DNA from: an uncultured Prevotella sp.
Lineage (GTDB): Bacteria; Bacteroidota; Bacteroidia; Bacteroidales; Bacteroidaceae
DNA: 48,443 bases
Direction of reading: 5' to 3'
Assembly (NCBI GenBank): GCA_947170265.1
Contig: CAMVSV010000019.1
Location: forward strand, 1 to 48,443
Shown: positions 25,287-33,695 of the stretch, piece after piece
How the letters are laid out: the number at the start of each line of letters is the position of its first letter
Position numbering within the stretch: position 1 is the stretch's first letter
Notes under the pieces: generated by a model
The model's database searches: none
What the model was told of the DNA's origin: nothing
The model's input: only the letters and a program-made list of their open reading frames with translations
Position numbers and translations under genes: made by a program

Positions 25287-25327
25287 AGAGTTGGGAATTT
25301 GAAACATAATTCCCAACTCTTTTTTTA
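25287..25327. terminator. Bidirectional terminator between convergent genes
   Basis: AGAGTTGGGAATT (25287-25299) pairs perfectly with AATTCCCAACTCT (25308-25320), followed by T's. It lies between the convergent beta-helix and AAA-CYTH genes. Confidence 0.85.
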
Positions 25328-26425
25328 TTTCTTCAGTGCTATGTTGTAGTTGTAGAAGGCAGTGTTGCCCGTGATGTCTTCCTTTATCTTCAGGAATGGT
25401 GGAAACACTATGGAGTCGGCTTCCGACGTGCCTTTGGTCTCGAGTATCATGAGGTTGCTGACAGGTTCGAGGAAGGTGTCGAGCTCGAAAAACTGTCCTT
25501 TCCAGATGAAGCTCTTGCGTTGCTTGCGTATGGTGTGGCGGTAGGGGTCGGCTTGTTGCAGCATCGACTGGTAGAGGTTGTTGCTCACCTGCCGTTCGGT
25601 CACGAGTTCCTCTGTTGGTGAGATTTTCTTCTTTGTGGTATGCACGTTCACCACTTTGCTGCCCCATGAGCGTCGGCGCAGCCGCACTTCGCATCCAGGC
25701 TCCGCCACAAGGTATGTCTGTGTGATGTCGCTGTTGATGGCTTCCGGAATGTCGCCCGTCAGTTCCACTATGTATTTGCGTTCCTCTTCTATGTTTTGCG
25801 GCAGTTCAAGCACGTTGGCAATCTCGCGTATAACGCGGTTGAGCTTCTTGTCGAAGTCTTCGTGGTTGTTGATGACCCTGAGATGCGGGTGTGCGCTCCA
25901 TGCCTTTATCACCTTCTTGTCGAGCTCTCGTGCTATGCGAAGCCCCTCTTCGTTCATCTGCTCGTAACGCGTGGCGTTGTTGGCAGTGGTGTAGTACTGC
26001 TCTGCACCGTCGGCAGCACTCACAAGGTGGAGCACTGCATCGTAGCGTGAGCGCAGCGAGGCAGAGTCGGTGCCGGCACGCGCGGTGATGTCGTCCCACA
26101 TCTCCGGTGTCATGTATGCCGAGATGTCCATGGTGCCCCTGTCACACACTATGAGCGTGGGCTTGGTGCATGTCTGTGCGAGTCGCATGAATGAGTCTTC
26201 AAGAGCAAGCTGCGTCTCGAGAATGGCACGTTCGCCCTCGTAGTACAGCTGCCTGTTCTTGGTGAGGTAGTTCCATCCACCCTGGCTGTAGAGCGTTGGC
26301 ACCTCGGGAACGGTAAACACCTTGAATCCCCTGCTTGAGAAGTGCTCAATGATGCGCACCAGTGCTGTGGTTTTTCCGGCGCAGGGACCTCCGGTGAGCA
26401 CTATTCGCTTAATGTTGCTTTCCAT
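25325..26425 (-). CDS. AAA (P-loop) plus CYTH domain protein, Ttd14-like
   Basis: A 366-residue cytosolic protein. The N-terminal P-loop domain (Walker A GGPCAGKTT, residues 12-20; Walker-B-like LIVCDRGTMD) resembles AAA_28 kinase-like NTPases. From about residue 214 a CYTH (triphosphate tunnel) domain begins with EEERKYIVEL and contains alternating charged strands such as CEVRLRRRSWG, the usual arrangement for binding triphosphate-containing substrates. The same two-domain order is known in the Drosophila protein Ttd14 and bacterial relatives. A role in phosphorylation or phosphoinositide/nucleotide binding is inference. It is a single leftward gene with its own promoter box. Confidence 0.82.
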   Translation of the reverse strand: MESNIKRIVLTGGPCAGKTTALVRIIEHFSSRGFKVFTVPEVPTLYSQGGWNYLTKNRQLYYEGERAILETQLALEDSFMRLAQTCTKPTLIVCDRGTMDISAYMTPEMWDDITARAGTDSASLRSRYDAVLHLVSAADGAEQYYTTANNATRYEQMNEEGLRIARELDKKVIKAWSAHPHLRVINNHEDFDKKLNRVIREIANVLELPQNIEEERKYIVELTGDIPEAINSDITQTYLVAEPGCEVRLRRRSWGSKVVNVHTTKKKISPTEELVTERQVSNNLYQSMLQQADPYRHTIRKQRKSFIWKGQFFELDTFLEPVSNLMILETKGTSEADSIVFPPFLKIKEDITGNTAFYNYNIALKK

Positions 26426-26448
26426 TGTCTGATAGGTTTTTACTTGCG

Positions 26449-26456
26449 CAAAGATA
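26449..26456 (-). promoter_or_regulatory. -7 box for the AAA-CYTH gene
   Basis: The minus strand reads TATCTTTG 23 nt before the ATG, a full TAnnTTTG match. It is back to back with the frd promoter. Confidence 0.5.
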
Positions 26457-26475
26457 GTAATTTTTAACTAAAAGC

Positions 26476-26506
26476 TTTGTAGAGTAATTAAAAAATGGTA
26501 TTTTTG
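26476..26506 (+). promoter_or_regulatory. Promoter of the frdCAB operon
   Basis: TTTG (26476-26479), a 19-nt spacer and TATTTTTG (26499-26506) give a near-ideal Bacteroidetes promoter. The implied leader is about 137 nt. Confidence 0.7.
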
Positions 26507-26516
26507 CAAACAGGAA

Positions 26517-26554
26517 GCAGCGCTGCATACCTAAAAGGAGGTATTCTACGCTGC
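26517..26554 (+). promoter_or_regulatory. Structured leader hairpin in the frd 5' UTR
   Basis: Outer arms GCAGCG (26517-26522) and CGCTGC (26549-26554) enclose inner arms ATACCT (26527-26532) and AGGTAT (26539-26544). A perfect Shine-Dalgarno-like AAGGAGGT (26535-26542) lies across the inner loop and stem. It is not followed by an ATG at suitable distance. Confidence 0.4.
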
Positions 26555-26649
26555 CTTTGGTGTCGCTTTTACCTAAGTGCATGCCCTTGAATGTTTAATT
26601 GCGAAATCATAAACAACAATTATTAATAATTTCTAATCAATTCATTTTT

Positions 26650-27345
26650 ATGTGGTTAATCAATTCATCTATCGGTAGGAAAGTGATTATGTCGGTAACC
26701 GGCATCTCGCTTATCCTCTTCCTGACGTTTCATGGCTGCATGAACGTTGTGGCATTGTTCTCGGGTGAAGCTTACAACACCATCTGTGAGTTGCTCGGAG
26801 CCAACTGGTATGCCGTGGCGGCAACCATGGGACTGGCATTCCTGGCAGTGCTCCACATCGTGTATGCTTTCATCCTCACTGCTCAGAACCGCCGTGCACG
26901 CGGTGCCTCGCGCTATGAGGTCACCGACAAGCCCTCAAAGGTGGAATGGGCATCGCAGAACATGCTTGTACTGGGTATCATCATCCTCTTGGGACTGGTG
27001 CTCCACCTGTTCAATTTCTGGTATAACATGATGTTTGCCGAACTGTTCCATATTGAAGGTCTTGCCCATGCACCCGGTGACGGCTTCGGTTGGATACAGG
27101 AAACCTTCTCCAACCCTGTATATGCAGTGCTCTATGTCATCTGGATAGTGGCTATATGGATGCACCTCACACACGGTTTCTGGAGTGCCTTGCAGACACT
27201 CGGACTCAACGGTAAGACATGGTTCTGCCGCTGGAAGGTGATAGGTTTCGTCTATGTGACCTTACTGATGCTCATGTTCCTCATCGTTGTGATCGCCTTC
27301 GCCTTCGGCTGTGCACCCAGCCTCTGCTGCGGAGCAAGCTGCTAA
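26650..27345 (+). CDS. frdC: Fumarate reductase/succinate dehydrogenase cytochrome b subunit
   Basis: A 231-residue membrane anchor of quinol:fumarate reductase, b558 family. Five membrane segments are visible. Likely haem-ligand His residues lie in FHGCMN, LHIVYA, LHLFNFWYN and MHLTHGFW, fitting a dihaem single-subunit anchor as in Wolinella. It passes electrons from menaquinol to the FrdB clusters. The start is ATG 26650 (MWLINSSIGRK); the upstream TTG extension lacks support. The protein ends in a Cys-rich tail (GCAPSLCCGASC). It is first in frdCAB. Confidence 0.95.
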   Translation: MWLINSSIGRKVIMSVTGISLILFLTFHGCMNVVALFSGEAYNTICELLGANWYAVAATMGLAFLAVLHIVYAFILTAQNRRARGASRYEVTDKPSKVEWASQNMLVLGIIILLGLVLHLFNFWYNMMFAELFHIEGLAHAPGDGFGWIQETFSNPVYAVLYVIWIVAIWMHLTHGFWSALQTLGLNGKTWFCRWKVIGFVYVTLLMLMFLIVVIAFAFGCAPSLCCGASC

Positions 27346-27387
27346 TAGTGTTAAGCATCAAGAATTAAGCATTAAGCATTAAAAGAT

Positions 27388-29370
27388 ATGGCAAAACAAT
27401 TAAATTCAAGAATACCCGAGGGACCGGTAGCCGAGAAATGGACCAACTACAAAGCCCACCAGCGACTGGTGAACCCAAAGAATAAACTGAAGCTCGACGT
27501 GATTGTTGTGGGAACAGGTCTGGCAGGTGCCAGCGCAGCAGCATCACTCGGTGAGATGGGCTTCAACGTGTTGAACTTCTGCATACAAGACTCTCCCCGT
27601 CGTGCCCACTCCATTGCAGCACAGGGAGGTATCAACGCAGCTAAGAACTACCAGAACGACGGCGACTCCGTTTACCGACTGTTCTACGATACCGTGAAAG
27701 GTGGTGACTACCGTGCACGCGAAGCCAACGTGTATCGTCTGGCAGAGGTGTCAAACAATATCATCGACCAGTGTGTGGCACAAGGAGTGCCTTTCGCACG
27801 CGAATATGGTGGCATGCTCGCCAACCGTTCCTTCGGTGGAGCACAGGTGAGCCGCACCTTCTATGCCAAGGGTCAGACAGGTCAGCAGCTGCTGCTCGGT
27901 GCCTACTCGTCGCTGAGCTGCCAGGTAGAGGCCGGCAAGGTGAAGCTCTTCACCCGCTATGAGATGGAAGACGTTGTGATTGTTGACGGCAGGGCTCGCG
28001 GCATCATTGCCAAAGACCTCACCACAGGCAAGCTCCACCGCTTCACCGCCAACGCCGTGGTGATAGCCACCGGTGGATATGGCAACACCTACTTCCTCTC
28101 TACCAACGCCATGGGTTGCAACTGCACCGCAGCAATACAGTGCTACCGCAAGGGAGCAATGTTTGCTAACCCATCCTACGTTCAGATTCACCCCACATGT
28201 ATCCCCGTTCACGGCGACAAGCAGTCGAAGCTTACGCTTATGTCGGAGTCGCTGCGTAACGACGGACGTATATGGGTGCCCAAGAAGCTCGAAGACGCCA
28301 AGGCTCTCCAGGCTGGCACCAAGCAGGGCTGGGAGATACCTGAGGAAGACCGCGACTACTATCTTGAGCGTCGCTATCCCGCCTTCGGAAACCTTGTGCC
28401 ACGCGACGTGGCAAGCCGTGCCGCCAAGGAGCGTTGCGACAAAGGCTACGGCGTGAACAACACCGGACTGGCTGTGTTCCTCGACTTCTCTGAGAGTATC
28501 AACCGCCTCGGCATCGACCAGATCATGCAGCGCTACGGCAACCTCTTCGAGATGTATGAAGAGATTACCGACGTGTTCCCCGGCGAGCTCGCCAACGAGA
28601 TCAACGGCGTGAAATACTACAAGCCAATGATGATCTTCCCTGCAATACACTATACCATGGGAGGTATATGGGTTGACTACGAGCTCATGACAACCATACC
28701 GGGACTCTTCGCCATCGGTGAGTGCAACTTCTCCGACCACGGTGCCAACCGCCTTGGAGCATCGGCACTCATGCAGGGACTTGCCGACGGATACTTCGTA
28801 TTGCCCTACACCATCCAGAACTACCTCGCCGACCAGGACATCTGGCCGCGTCTGTCTACCGACCTGCCTGAGTTTGCTGAGGCAGAGAAAGCCGTGGAAG
28901 CTGAAGCCGATCGACTGATGGGCATACAGGGCAAGCGCTCAGTAGACTCCATCCACAAGGAGCTCGGACACATCATGTGGGAGCATGTGGGCATGGGTCG
29001 CACCAAGGAAGGTCTCGAAGAAGGTCTGAAGCTCATGAAAGAGCTCAAGAAGGAATTCGACACCAACCTCTTCATCCCAGGCACCAAGGAAGGACTCAAC
29101 ATTGAGCTCGACAAAGCCATCCACCTGCGCGACTTCATACTCATGGGTCAGCTCATTGCCTACGACGCACTCCACCGCGAGGAGTCGTGTGGCGGACACT
29201 TCCGTGAGGAGCACCAGACAGAAGAAGGCGAAGCCAAGCGCAACGACGAAGACTTCTTCTATGTAGGATGCTGGGACTACCAAGGCGACGACACCAAGGC
29301 GCCCGAGCTCGTCAAGGAACCGCTGAGCTATGAGATTATCAAAGTGCAGCAGAGAAATTACAAGAAGTAA
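27388..29370 (+). CDS. frdA: Fumarate reductase/succinate dehydrogenase flavoprotein subunit
   Basis: A 660-residue catalytic subunit that reduces fumarate to succinate, the end step of anaerobic electron transport in Bacteroidales. The FAD-binding dinucleotide fold is [19 protein letters not shown]. The covalent FAD site is the His of [13 protein letters not shown], followed by [15 protein letters not shown]. Active-site and capping elements include [10 protein letters not shown] and [18 protein letters not shown]. Length matches the epsilon/Bacteroidetes type. It lies 42 bp after frdC, and frdB follows after 26 bp. Confidence 0.97.
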   Translation: MAKQLNSRIPEGPVAEKWTNYKAHQRLVNPKNKLKLDVIVVGTGLAGASAAASLGEMGFNVLNFCIQDSPRRAHSIAAQGGINAAKNYQNDGDSVYRLFYDTVKGGDYRAREANVYRLAEVSNNIIDQCVAQGVPFAREYGGMLANRSFGGAQVSRTFYAKGQTGQQLLLGAYSSLSCQVEAGKVKLFTRYEMEDVVIVDGRARGIIAKDLTTGKLHRFTANAVVIATGGYGNTYFLSTNAMGCNCTAAIQCYRKGAMFANPSYVQIHPTCIPVHGDKQSKLTLMSESLRNDGRIWVPKKLEDAKALQAGTKQGWEIPEEDRDYYLERRYPAFGNLVPRDVASRAAKERCDKGYGVNNTGLAVFLDFSESINRLGIDQIMQRYGNLFEMYEEITDVFPGELANEINGVKYYKPMMIFPAIHYTMGGIWVDYELMTTIPGLFAIGECNFSDHGANRLGASALMQGLADGYFVLPYTIQNYLADQDIWPRLSTDLPEFAEAEKAVEAEADRLMGIQGKRSVDSIHKELGHIMWEHVGMGRTKEGLEEGLKLMKELKKEFDTNLFIPGTKEGLNIELDKAIHLRDFILMGQLIAYDALHREESCGGHFREEHQTEEGEAKRNDEDFFYVGCWDYQGDDTKAPELVKEPLSYEIIKVQQRNYKK

Positions 29371-29396
29371 CGTGACCCTTTAAAAGAAATACAATT

Positions 29397-30155
29397 ATGG
29401 CAAGAAATTTGACTGTAACGATTAAGTTCTGGAAGCAGAACGGCCCAAAAGACAAGGGTCATTTCGATACTCATGTGTTGAAGAACATTCCAGACGACAC
29501 AAGTTTTTTGGAGGCACTCGACATTCTCAACGAAGAACTCATCAATGAGGGTAAAGAGCCCTTCGTGTTCGACCACGACTGCCGCGAAGGTATATGCGGC
29601 ATGTGCTCACTCTATATCAACGGCACACCCCACGGCAAGACAGAGCGCGGTGCCACTACCTGTCAGCTCTACATGCGTCGTTTCAACGACGGCGACATCA
29701 TTACCGTGGAGCCTTGGCGCTCTGCCGGTTTCCCGGTAATCAAGGACTGCATGGTTGACCGTGGAGCCTTCGACAAGATTATCCAGGCTGGAGGCTATAC
29801 CACCATACGCACCGGACAGGCACAGGATGCCAATGCCATTCTCATACCCAAGGAAGATGCCGACGAAGCCATGGACTGCGCCACATGCATAGGCTGCGGT
29901 GCCTGCGTGGCAGCATGCAAGAACGGCTCCGCCATGCTCTTCGTGAGCTCAAAGGTGAGCCAGCTCGCACTCCTGCCGCAAGGTCGTCCGGAGGCCGCCA
30001 AGCGTGCCAAGGCCATGATCAAGCGCATGGACGAGCTGGGCTTCGGCAACTGCACCAACACCCGTGCCTGTGAAGCCGTGTGTCCGAAAAACGAAAGCAT
30101 TGCCAACATTGCCCGCCTCAACCGCGAGTTCATCAAGGCAAAGCTTGCCGACTAA
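29397..30155 (+). CDS. frdB: Fumarate reductase/succinate dehydrogenase iron-sulfur subunit
   Basis: A 252-residue electron-transfer subunit joining the flavoprotein to the membrane haems. The [2Fe-2S] ligands are in [15 protein letters not shown] and the later TTC. The [4Fe-4S] site is [18 protein letters not shown]. The [3Fe-4S] site is [16 protein letters not shown]. Length and motif order are standard. It is last in frdCAB, with a strong terminator 24 bp downstream. Confidence 0.97.
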   Translation: MARNLTVTIKFWKQNGPKDKGHFDTHVLKNIPDDTSFLEALDILNEELINEGKEPFVFDHDCREGICGMCSLYINGTPHGKTERGATTCQLYMRRFNDGDIITVEPWRSAGFPVIKDCMVDRGAFDKIIQAGGYTTIRTGQAQDANAILIPKEDADEAMDCATCIGCGACVAACKNGSAMLFVSSKVSQLALLPQGRPEAAKRAKAMIKRMDELGFGNCTNTRACEAVCPKNESIANIARLNREFIKAKLAD

Positions 30156-30178
30156 CCACATAGTCATACATATATATT

Positions 30179-30218
30179 AAAAAGGTGGCGACTCCACAAC
30201 GGAGCTGCCACCTTTTTT
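30179..30218 (+). terminator. Terminator of frdCAB
   Basis: AAAAAGGTGGC (30179-30189) pairs with GCCACCTTTTT (from 30207), with an inner CTCC/GGAG pairing and a T tract. Confidence 0.9.
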
Positions 30219-30307
30219 TGTTGTCGTGGTGAGACGAAAATAAACCATCGTAAGTTCTTCATTGGGAAAATAAAACGAAGAAGTGTCAATAACTCACGAA
30301 TTTTGTG

Positions 30308-30315
30308 TACATTTG
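30308..30315 (+). promoter_or_regulatory. -7 box for the beta-barrel gene
   Basis: TACATTTG matches TAnnTTTG 20 nt before the ATG at 30335. Confidence 0.45.
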
Positions 30316-30334
30316 CAACGAAAAAACTATTAAA

Positions 30335-31093
30335 ATGAGAAAGACCATAGCCATAATAGCAATAATGATTGGTGCGGCAGCACTCCATGTTCAGGCACAG
30401 ACCTATGAGAGCATGCCGAGGCAGCCCAAGGAAACCTTCTCGCAGAAGGTGAAACGAGGAGTGAAGGAGACCTTCTCGCTCATACAGCAGGATGCCCATC
30501 CTACGGGCGTTCACCAGCGGTGGGACACCTATGTCATACCGAAGGTGGGAGTTAACCTCACGCAGATAACCTCCATGGGTGGCAATCCCATGGTTACACC
30601 CAGTGCCGGTGTCACCATCGAGATGTTTCCACTGAAGAACCTTGCCATAGACATGGACATAACCTTCACCCATCAGGGAACGAAGAACGTGGACCACACC
30701 ATGACCTACACCCGCGAAGACGGCAGCACCTACAGCGAGACCACCCGGGGCTATGACTATTCGCTGCACTACATGAACATTGCCTATCTTGTGCGCTGGT
30801 ATCCCAACGAGAAGCTGCCACTGAGCGTCTACACGGGCTTGCATCTCGCACGATGCTACTCTGCCCATGCCAAGTATGATGGCAGCAAGTCGAACATACG
30901 CTCGCGCATTCACCACGGCGACATGGCCATACCCATCGGTGTGAGCTATGAGTGGAAACAGTGGATGGGTGACCTGCGCTTCAACTTCTCACCGCGCAAG
31001 CTGCCAAAGACCGACCAGTCCAAGGCAATCATGGGCGATGCCCGCAACATGATGCTGTCGCTCACTGTCGGTTACAAGATACAAGTGTTCTGA
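30335..31093 (+). CDS. Predicted outer-membrane beta-barrel protein
   Basis: A 252-residue exported protein with a signal peptide (MRKTIAIIAIMIGAAALHVQAQ, cut after AQA). The mature part has alternating hydrophobic/polar strands: YVIPKVGVNLTQITSMGG, PSAGVTIEMFPLKNLAIDMD, YDYSLHYMNIAYLVRWYP, PLSVYTGLHLA, and a last strand MLSLTVGYKIQVF ending in an aromatic, typical of small porin-like or OmpA-like barrels. No plug or peptidoglycan domain is visible. The start is ATG 30335; the GTG at 30305 overlaps the promoter region. No operon partner. The function is unknown beyond the outer-membrane location. Confidence 0.75.
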   Translation: MRKTIAIIAIMIGAAALHVQAQTYESMPRQPKETFSQKVKRGVKETFSLIQQDAHPTGVHQRWDTYVIPKVGVNLTQITSMGGNPMVTPSAGVTIEMFPLKNLAIDMDITFTHQGTKNVDHTMTYTREDGSTYSETTRGYDYSLHYMNIAYLVRWYPNEKLPLSVYTGLHLARCYSAHAKYDGSKSNIRSRIHHGDMAIPIGVSYEWKQWMGDLRFNFSPRKLPKTDQSKAIMGDARNMMLSLTVGYKIQVF

Positions 31094-31126
31094 TTTTCAC
31101 CTTGTCTTCGCACTCTTGGACTACCG

Positions 31127-31193
31127 TTTTGCGGAGATGGTCCGTCGTTTTTGCGGAGATGTCCCAGTATTTGTGCGGAGAATACTGGCGCAA
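31127..31193. repeat. Dispersed palindromic element, copy 2
   Basis: Two copies of TTTTGCGGAGATG(G)TCC (31127-31143, 31148-31164) lead into CCAGTATTTGTGCGGAGAATACTGG, a palindrome-flanked core, and GCGCAAG. About 37 bp match, inverted, the right end of the array at 14497-14600 with about two mismatches. Confidence 0.85.
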
Positions 31194-31222
31194 GTAAAAA
31201 AACTCGTTTTATGATACAGCAA

Positions 31223-31254
31223 CAGCCGCCTGCGCATTGGTGCGCAGGCGGCTG
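31223..31254. terminator. Bidirectional terminator between beta-barrel gene and buk
   Basis: Perfect 14-bp arms, CAGCCGCCTGCGCA (31223-31236) and TGCGCAGGCGGCTG (31241-31254), around a 4-nt loop, between convergent genes. Confidence 0.8.
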
Positions 31255-31278
31255 TTTGTCTTATATTGTGTGGGCTTC

Positions 31279-32340
31279 TCATTCGTATAATTTTGCCTGA
31301 CGCGTGCCCTGCATCACGGCGAGGGCGTTGAGTGCGAGGGCTTCCATCTCGTCTTCGCCGGGATAGCAGTGTGTGGGAGCCAGGAAGTCAATTCTCTTTC
31401 TCAGCCTTGAGATGACATATTCCGAGCGTGCCATGCCGCCGGTGAGCAGTATGGCATCGACCTTTCCGCAGAACACTGCCGCTTCTGCCACGATGTTCTT
31501 TGCCGTGTGGTAGATCATTGCGTCGACCAACAGCTCGGCATGCTTGTCACCCTGATGTATGCGACTCTCTATCTCTCGCATGTCGTTGGTGCCCAGATGT
31601 GCCATGAGTCCGGCATTGCCGGCTATGCGTTTCAGGAGCTGGCTCTCGGTGTACTTCCCCGAGAAACACAGGCGTATGAGGTCGGCGGCAGGCAGGCTTC
31701 CGGCGCGTTCCGGCGAGAACGGTCCTTCACCGTCGAGGGCATTGTTGGCATCCACGGCCCGTCCTTTCTCATGGGCGGCTATGGAGATGCCTCCTCCGAG
31801 GTGACATATTATGAGGTTCAGGTCTTCATACCTGCGTCCTATCTCGTTGGCATAGCGGCGTGCTATGGCGCGTTGGTTCAGTGCGTGCCAGATACATATT
31901 CGCGGCATCAGTGGCGAGCCCGAGATGCGTGCATAGTCGTTGAGCTCGTCAACGACGCCCGGATCGGCAATGAAGCTCCGGCAACCGGGGATGTCCTTGG
32001 CTATCTCATAGGCAATGATGCACCCCAGGTCGCAGGCATGCTTGTGTATGGCGCGCTTGGTGTCGTCAACCATCTTCTCGTTAATCTCATACACGCCGCC
32101 TTCCACGGGTTTGTAGAGACCTCCTCGTCCCACTACGGCAGCGAAGTTGAACTCGCAGCCCATGCGCTTGAGCTCGTCAATGACCAGCTGTTTGCGGAAG
32201 TCATACTGGTCGGTCACCTCGTCAAAGCGCGCAAGCTCCTCCACGGTGTGTTGTATAGAGCGCAGGAGCATGGGCTTGTGGTCGTCATACACTGCCATCT
32301 TCGTAGAGGTGGAACCGGGATTGATTACTAATATATACAT
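31279..32340 (-). CDS. buk: Butyrate kinase family protein
   Basis: A 353-residue ASKHA-fold acyl kinase, interconverting butyryl-phosphate (or a related acyl-phosphate) and the acid with ATP gain. The N-terminal phosphate-binding motif is LVINPGSTSTKMAVYDD. Further family elements are VGRGG, HLGGGISIAAHEKGRAVDANNALDGEGPFSPERAG and ILLTGGMARSE. I quote these in parts, and all are conserved in Buk. It lies 54 bp downstream of ptb. Prevotella are not known as strong butyrate producers, so a role with propionyl-, isobutyryl- or isovaleryl-phosphate is possible. Confidence 0.93.
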   Translation of the reverse strand: MYILVINPGSTSTKMAVYDDHKPMLLRSIQHTVEELARFDEVTDQYDFRKQLVIDELKRMGCEFNFAAVVGRGGLYKPVEGGVYEINEKMVDDTKRAIHKHACDLGCIIAYEIAKDIPGCRSFIADPGVVDELNDYARISGSPLMPRICIWHALNQRAIARRYANEIGRRYEDLNLIICHLGGGISIAAHEKGRAVDANNALDGEGPFSPERAGSLPAADLIRLCFSGKYTESQLLKRIAGNAGLMAHLGTNDMREIESRIHQGDKHAELLVDAMIYHTAKNIVAEAAVFCGKVDAILLTGGMARSEYVISRLRKRIDFLAPTHCYPGEDEMEALALNALAVMQGTRQAKLYE

Positions 32341-32394
32341 TTCCTTTTCTTTTTATTCTGTGGTTTGTTGTTATTGCCGGATGCCCATGACCTG

Positions 32395-33297
32395 CTATAA
32401 TGCTGCGAGGGCGAGCGAATAGAACTTAGAGAGCTTGGAGTCGCCGCGCGAGGGAAGCACCACCGGACAGAGAGTGCCCTGTAGCACGGCAGCCGTCTCG
32501 GCATGGGCAAAGAGTGTGAGCGACTTGTAGAACATGTTTCCGGCTTCAATGTCGGGAAATACCAGACAGTCGGCTTCACCGCCAATGGGTGAGAGCAGTC
32601 CTTTCTTTGCCACGGCATCGGCAGAGCAGGCACATTTCACATCCATGGGACCATCTACCACGCACCTGCCAAACTCGCCCTTGTTGGCGCGTTCTATGAG
32701 CTCGGCATAGCCGGCAGTGAAGGGGAAGTGCTTCTGCTGCACCTTCTCAGAGCAGTGAATGAGTGCCACCTTCGGACATTCTATGCCGAAGCATCGTGCG
32801 GCATGGCTGATGTAGCGTATCTGCTGGGCACGCTGCTCCTGCGTGGGGTAGGGAATGACGGCTGAGTCGGTGAAGAACAGCAGCTTGGGATAGGAGAAGA
32901 ACTCTGCCACGGTGATATGTGTGAGCACATTGCCGCGAGGCAGTATGCCTTTCTCCTTGTTGAGTACCGCACGCAGCAGGTTGTCGGTGTTGAGCATGCC
33001 CTTCATCAGTATGTCGGCATTGCCACGGTGAACCATCTCCACGGCTTTCTCGGCGGCATCGTCACCGTTGTCGGCATTGATGAAGGCTATGTGGTCTTGA
33101 TGGCGCATGAGCACTTTGTTCTTCTCCACCGACTCGCGGCAGCCTACAAACAGTGCTTCAATAAATCCGGCTTCAAGAGCAAGCATCACGCTCTTTTGGG
33201 TGTAGTCGTCGCTGCCCCATACCACCGCCACACGCTTGCGATTGCCTCGCAAGCGTAGGTGGTCTATCAGTTCCTCAAAATTACTGATGGCATCCAT
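32395..33297 (-). CDS. ptb: Phosphate butyryltransferase (phosphotransacetylase family)
   Basis: A 300-residue acyl-CoA:phosphate acyltransferase of the Pta/Ptb fold, making acyl-phosphate for the kinase encoded next. Seen motifs are VAVVWGSDDYTQKSVMLALE (nucleotide/CoA region), MKGMLNTDNLLRAVL, and DGPMDVKCACSADAVAKKG near the C-terminus, followed by DCLVFPDIEAGNMFYKSL, all typical. I chose ATG 33297 (MDAISNFEEL); the longer ORF to 33378 runs through the promoter. The gene pair ptb-buk forms a substrate-level phosphorylation module. Public annotation sometimes calls such proteins bifunctional enoyl-CoA hydratase/phosphate acetyltransferase, but no hydratase domain is present here. Confidence 0.92.
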   Translation of the reverse strand: MDAISNFEELIDHLRLRGNRKRVAVVWGSDDYTQKSVMLALEAGFIEALFVGCRESVEKNKVLMRHQDHIAFINADNGDDAAEKAVEMVHRGNADILMKGMLNTDNLLRAVLNKEKGILPRGNVLTHITVAEFFSYPKLLFFTDSAVIPYPTQEQRAQQIRYISHAARCFGIECPKVALIHCSEKVQQKHFPFTAGYAELIERANKGEFGRCVVDGPMDVKCACSADAVAKKGLLSPIGGEADCLVFPDIEAGNMFYKSLTLFAHAETAAVLQGTLCPVVLPSRGDSKLSKFYSLALAAL

Positions 33298-33350
33298 AGT
33301 ATGAATCAGGTTAAAAAGGTTGGTGTAGTATTGTGTGTTTCTCTTCTCCA

Positions 33351-33381
33351 CAAAGATAAGGCAAACAATCCACACCACAAA
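33351..33381 (-). promoter_or_regulatory. Promoter of ptb-buk
   Basis: On the minus strand TTTG (33381-33378) is followed after 19 nt by TATCTTTG (33358-33351), an excellent consensus match, 53 nt before the ptb start. Confidence 0.7.
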
Positions 33382-33432
33382 GGTTTTTTCGGTTTTTTTC
33401 TCTGACAGGCACTGTCATTATGTATTTTTGTA

Positions 33433-33440
33433 TACCTTTG
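33433..33440 (+). promoter_or_regulatory. -7 box for the tatAC operon
   Basis: TACCTTTG lies 27 nt before the tatA ATG. A second TATTTTTG match lies just upstream at 33423-33430. Confidence 0.5.
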
Positions 33441-33467
33441 CACATAAACCTTTACACATTATTATAT

Positions 33468-33695
33468 ATGTTTGGATTAGGACTACAGGAGATACTCGTC
33501 ATAGCAATAGTGGTGTTGCTGCTCTTTGGAGGAAAGAAAATACCTGAACTCATGCGTGGCGTGGGGCAGGGAGTGAGAAGCTTCAAGGAAGGATTGAGCG
33601 GTGAGCCTGCACAGCAGACAACGCAGAATACTTCTGACGGCTCGTCGCCCAAGGAGGAGAGCAGCGAGGGCGTAGCTGATGCTGCTGGCGAGTGA
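33468..33695 (+). CDS. tatA: Twin-arginine translocase subunit TatA
   Basis: A 75-residue Tat pore subunit. One membrane helix ([20 protein letters not shown]) carries the typical FGGKKIPEL hinge, then an amphipathic helix ([14 protein letters not shown]) and a polar tail rich in Gln, Ser and Glu. The start ATG 33468 gives [10 protein letters not shown], the family N-terminus. The upstream extension is not TatA-like. The stop overlaps the tatC start by one base (TGATG), so the two are translationally coupled. No TatB is nearby; a single TatA can serve both roles in minimal Tat systems. Confidence 0.95.
   Translation: MFGLGLQEILVIAIVVLLLFGGKKIPELMRGVGQGVRSFKEGLSGEPAQQTTQNTSDGSSPKEESSEGVADAAGE

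Noticed and set aside
26551..26598. Leader peptide with CTG start before frdC
   Set aside because: Only a non-AUG start is available and there is no run of regulatory codons; mentioned only as part of the leader structure.
27751..28740. 329-codon minus-strand ORF opposite frdA
   Set aside because: Shadow of the highly conserved frdA frame; composition is rich in His, Val and Gly without domain features.
31507..32331. 274-codon plus-strand ORF opposite buk
   Set aside because: Antisense shadow; buk motifs are intact on the other strand.
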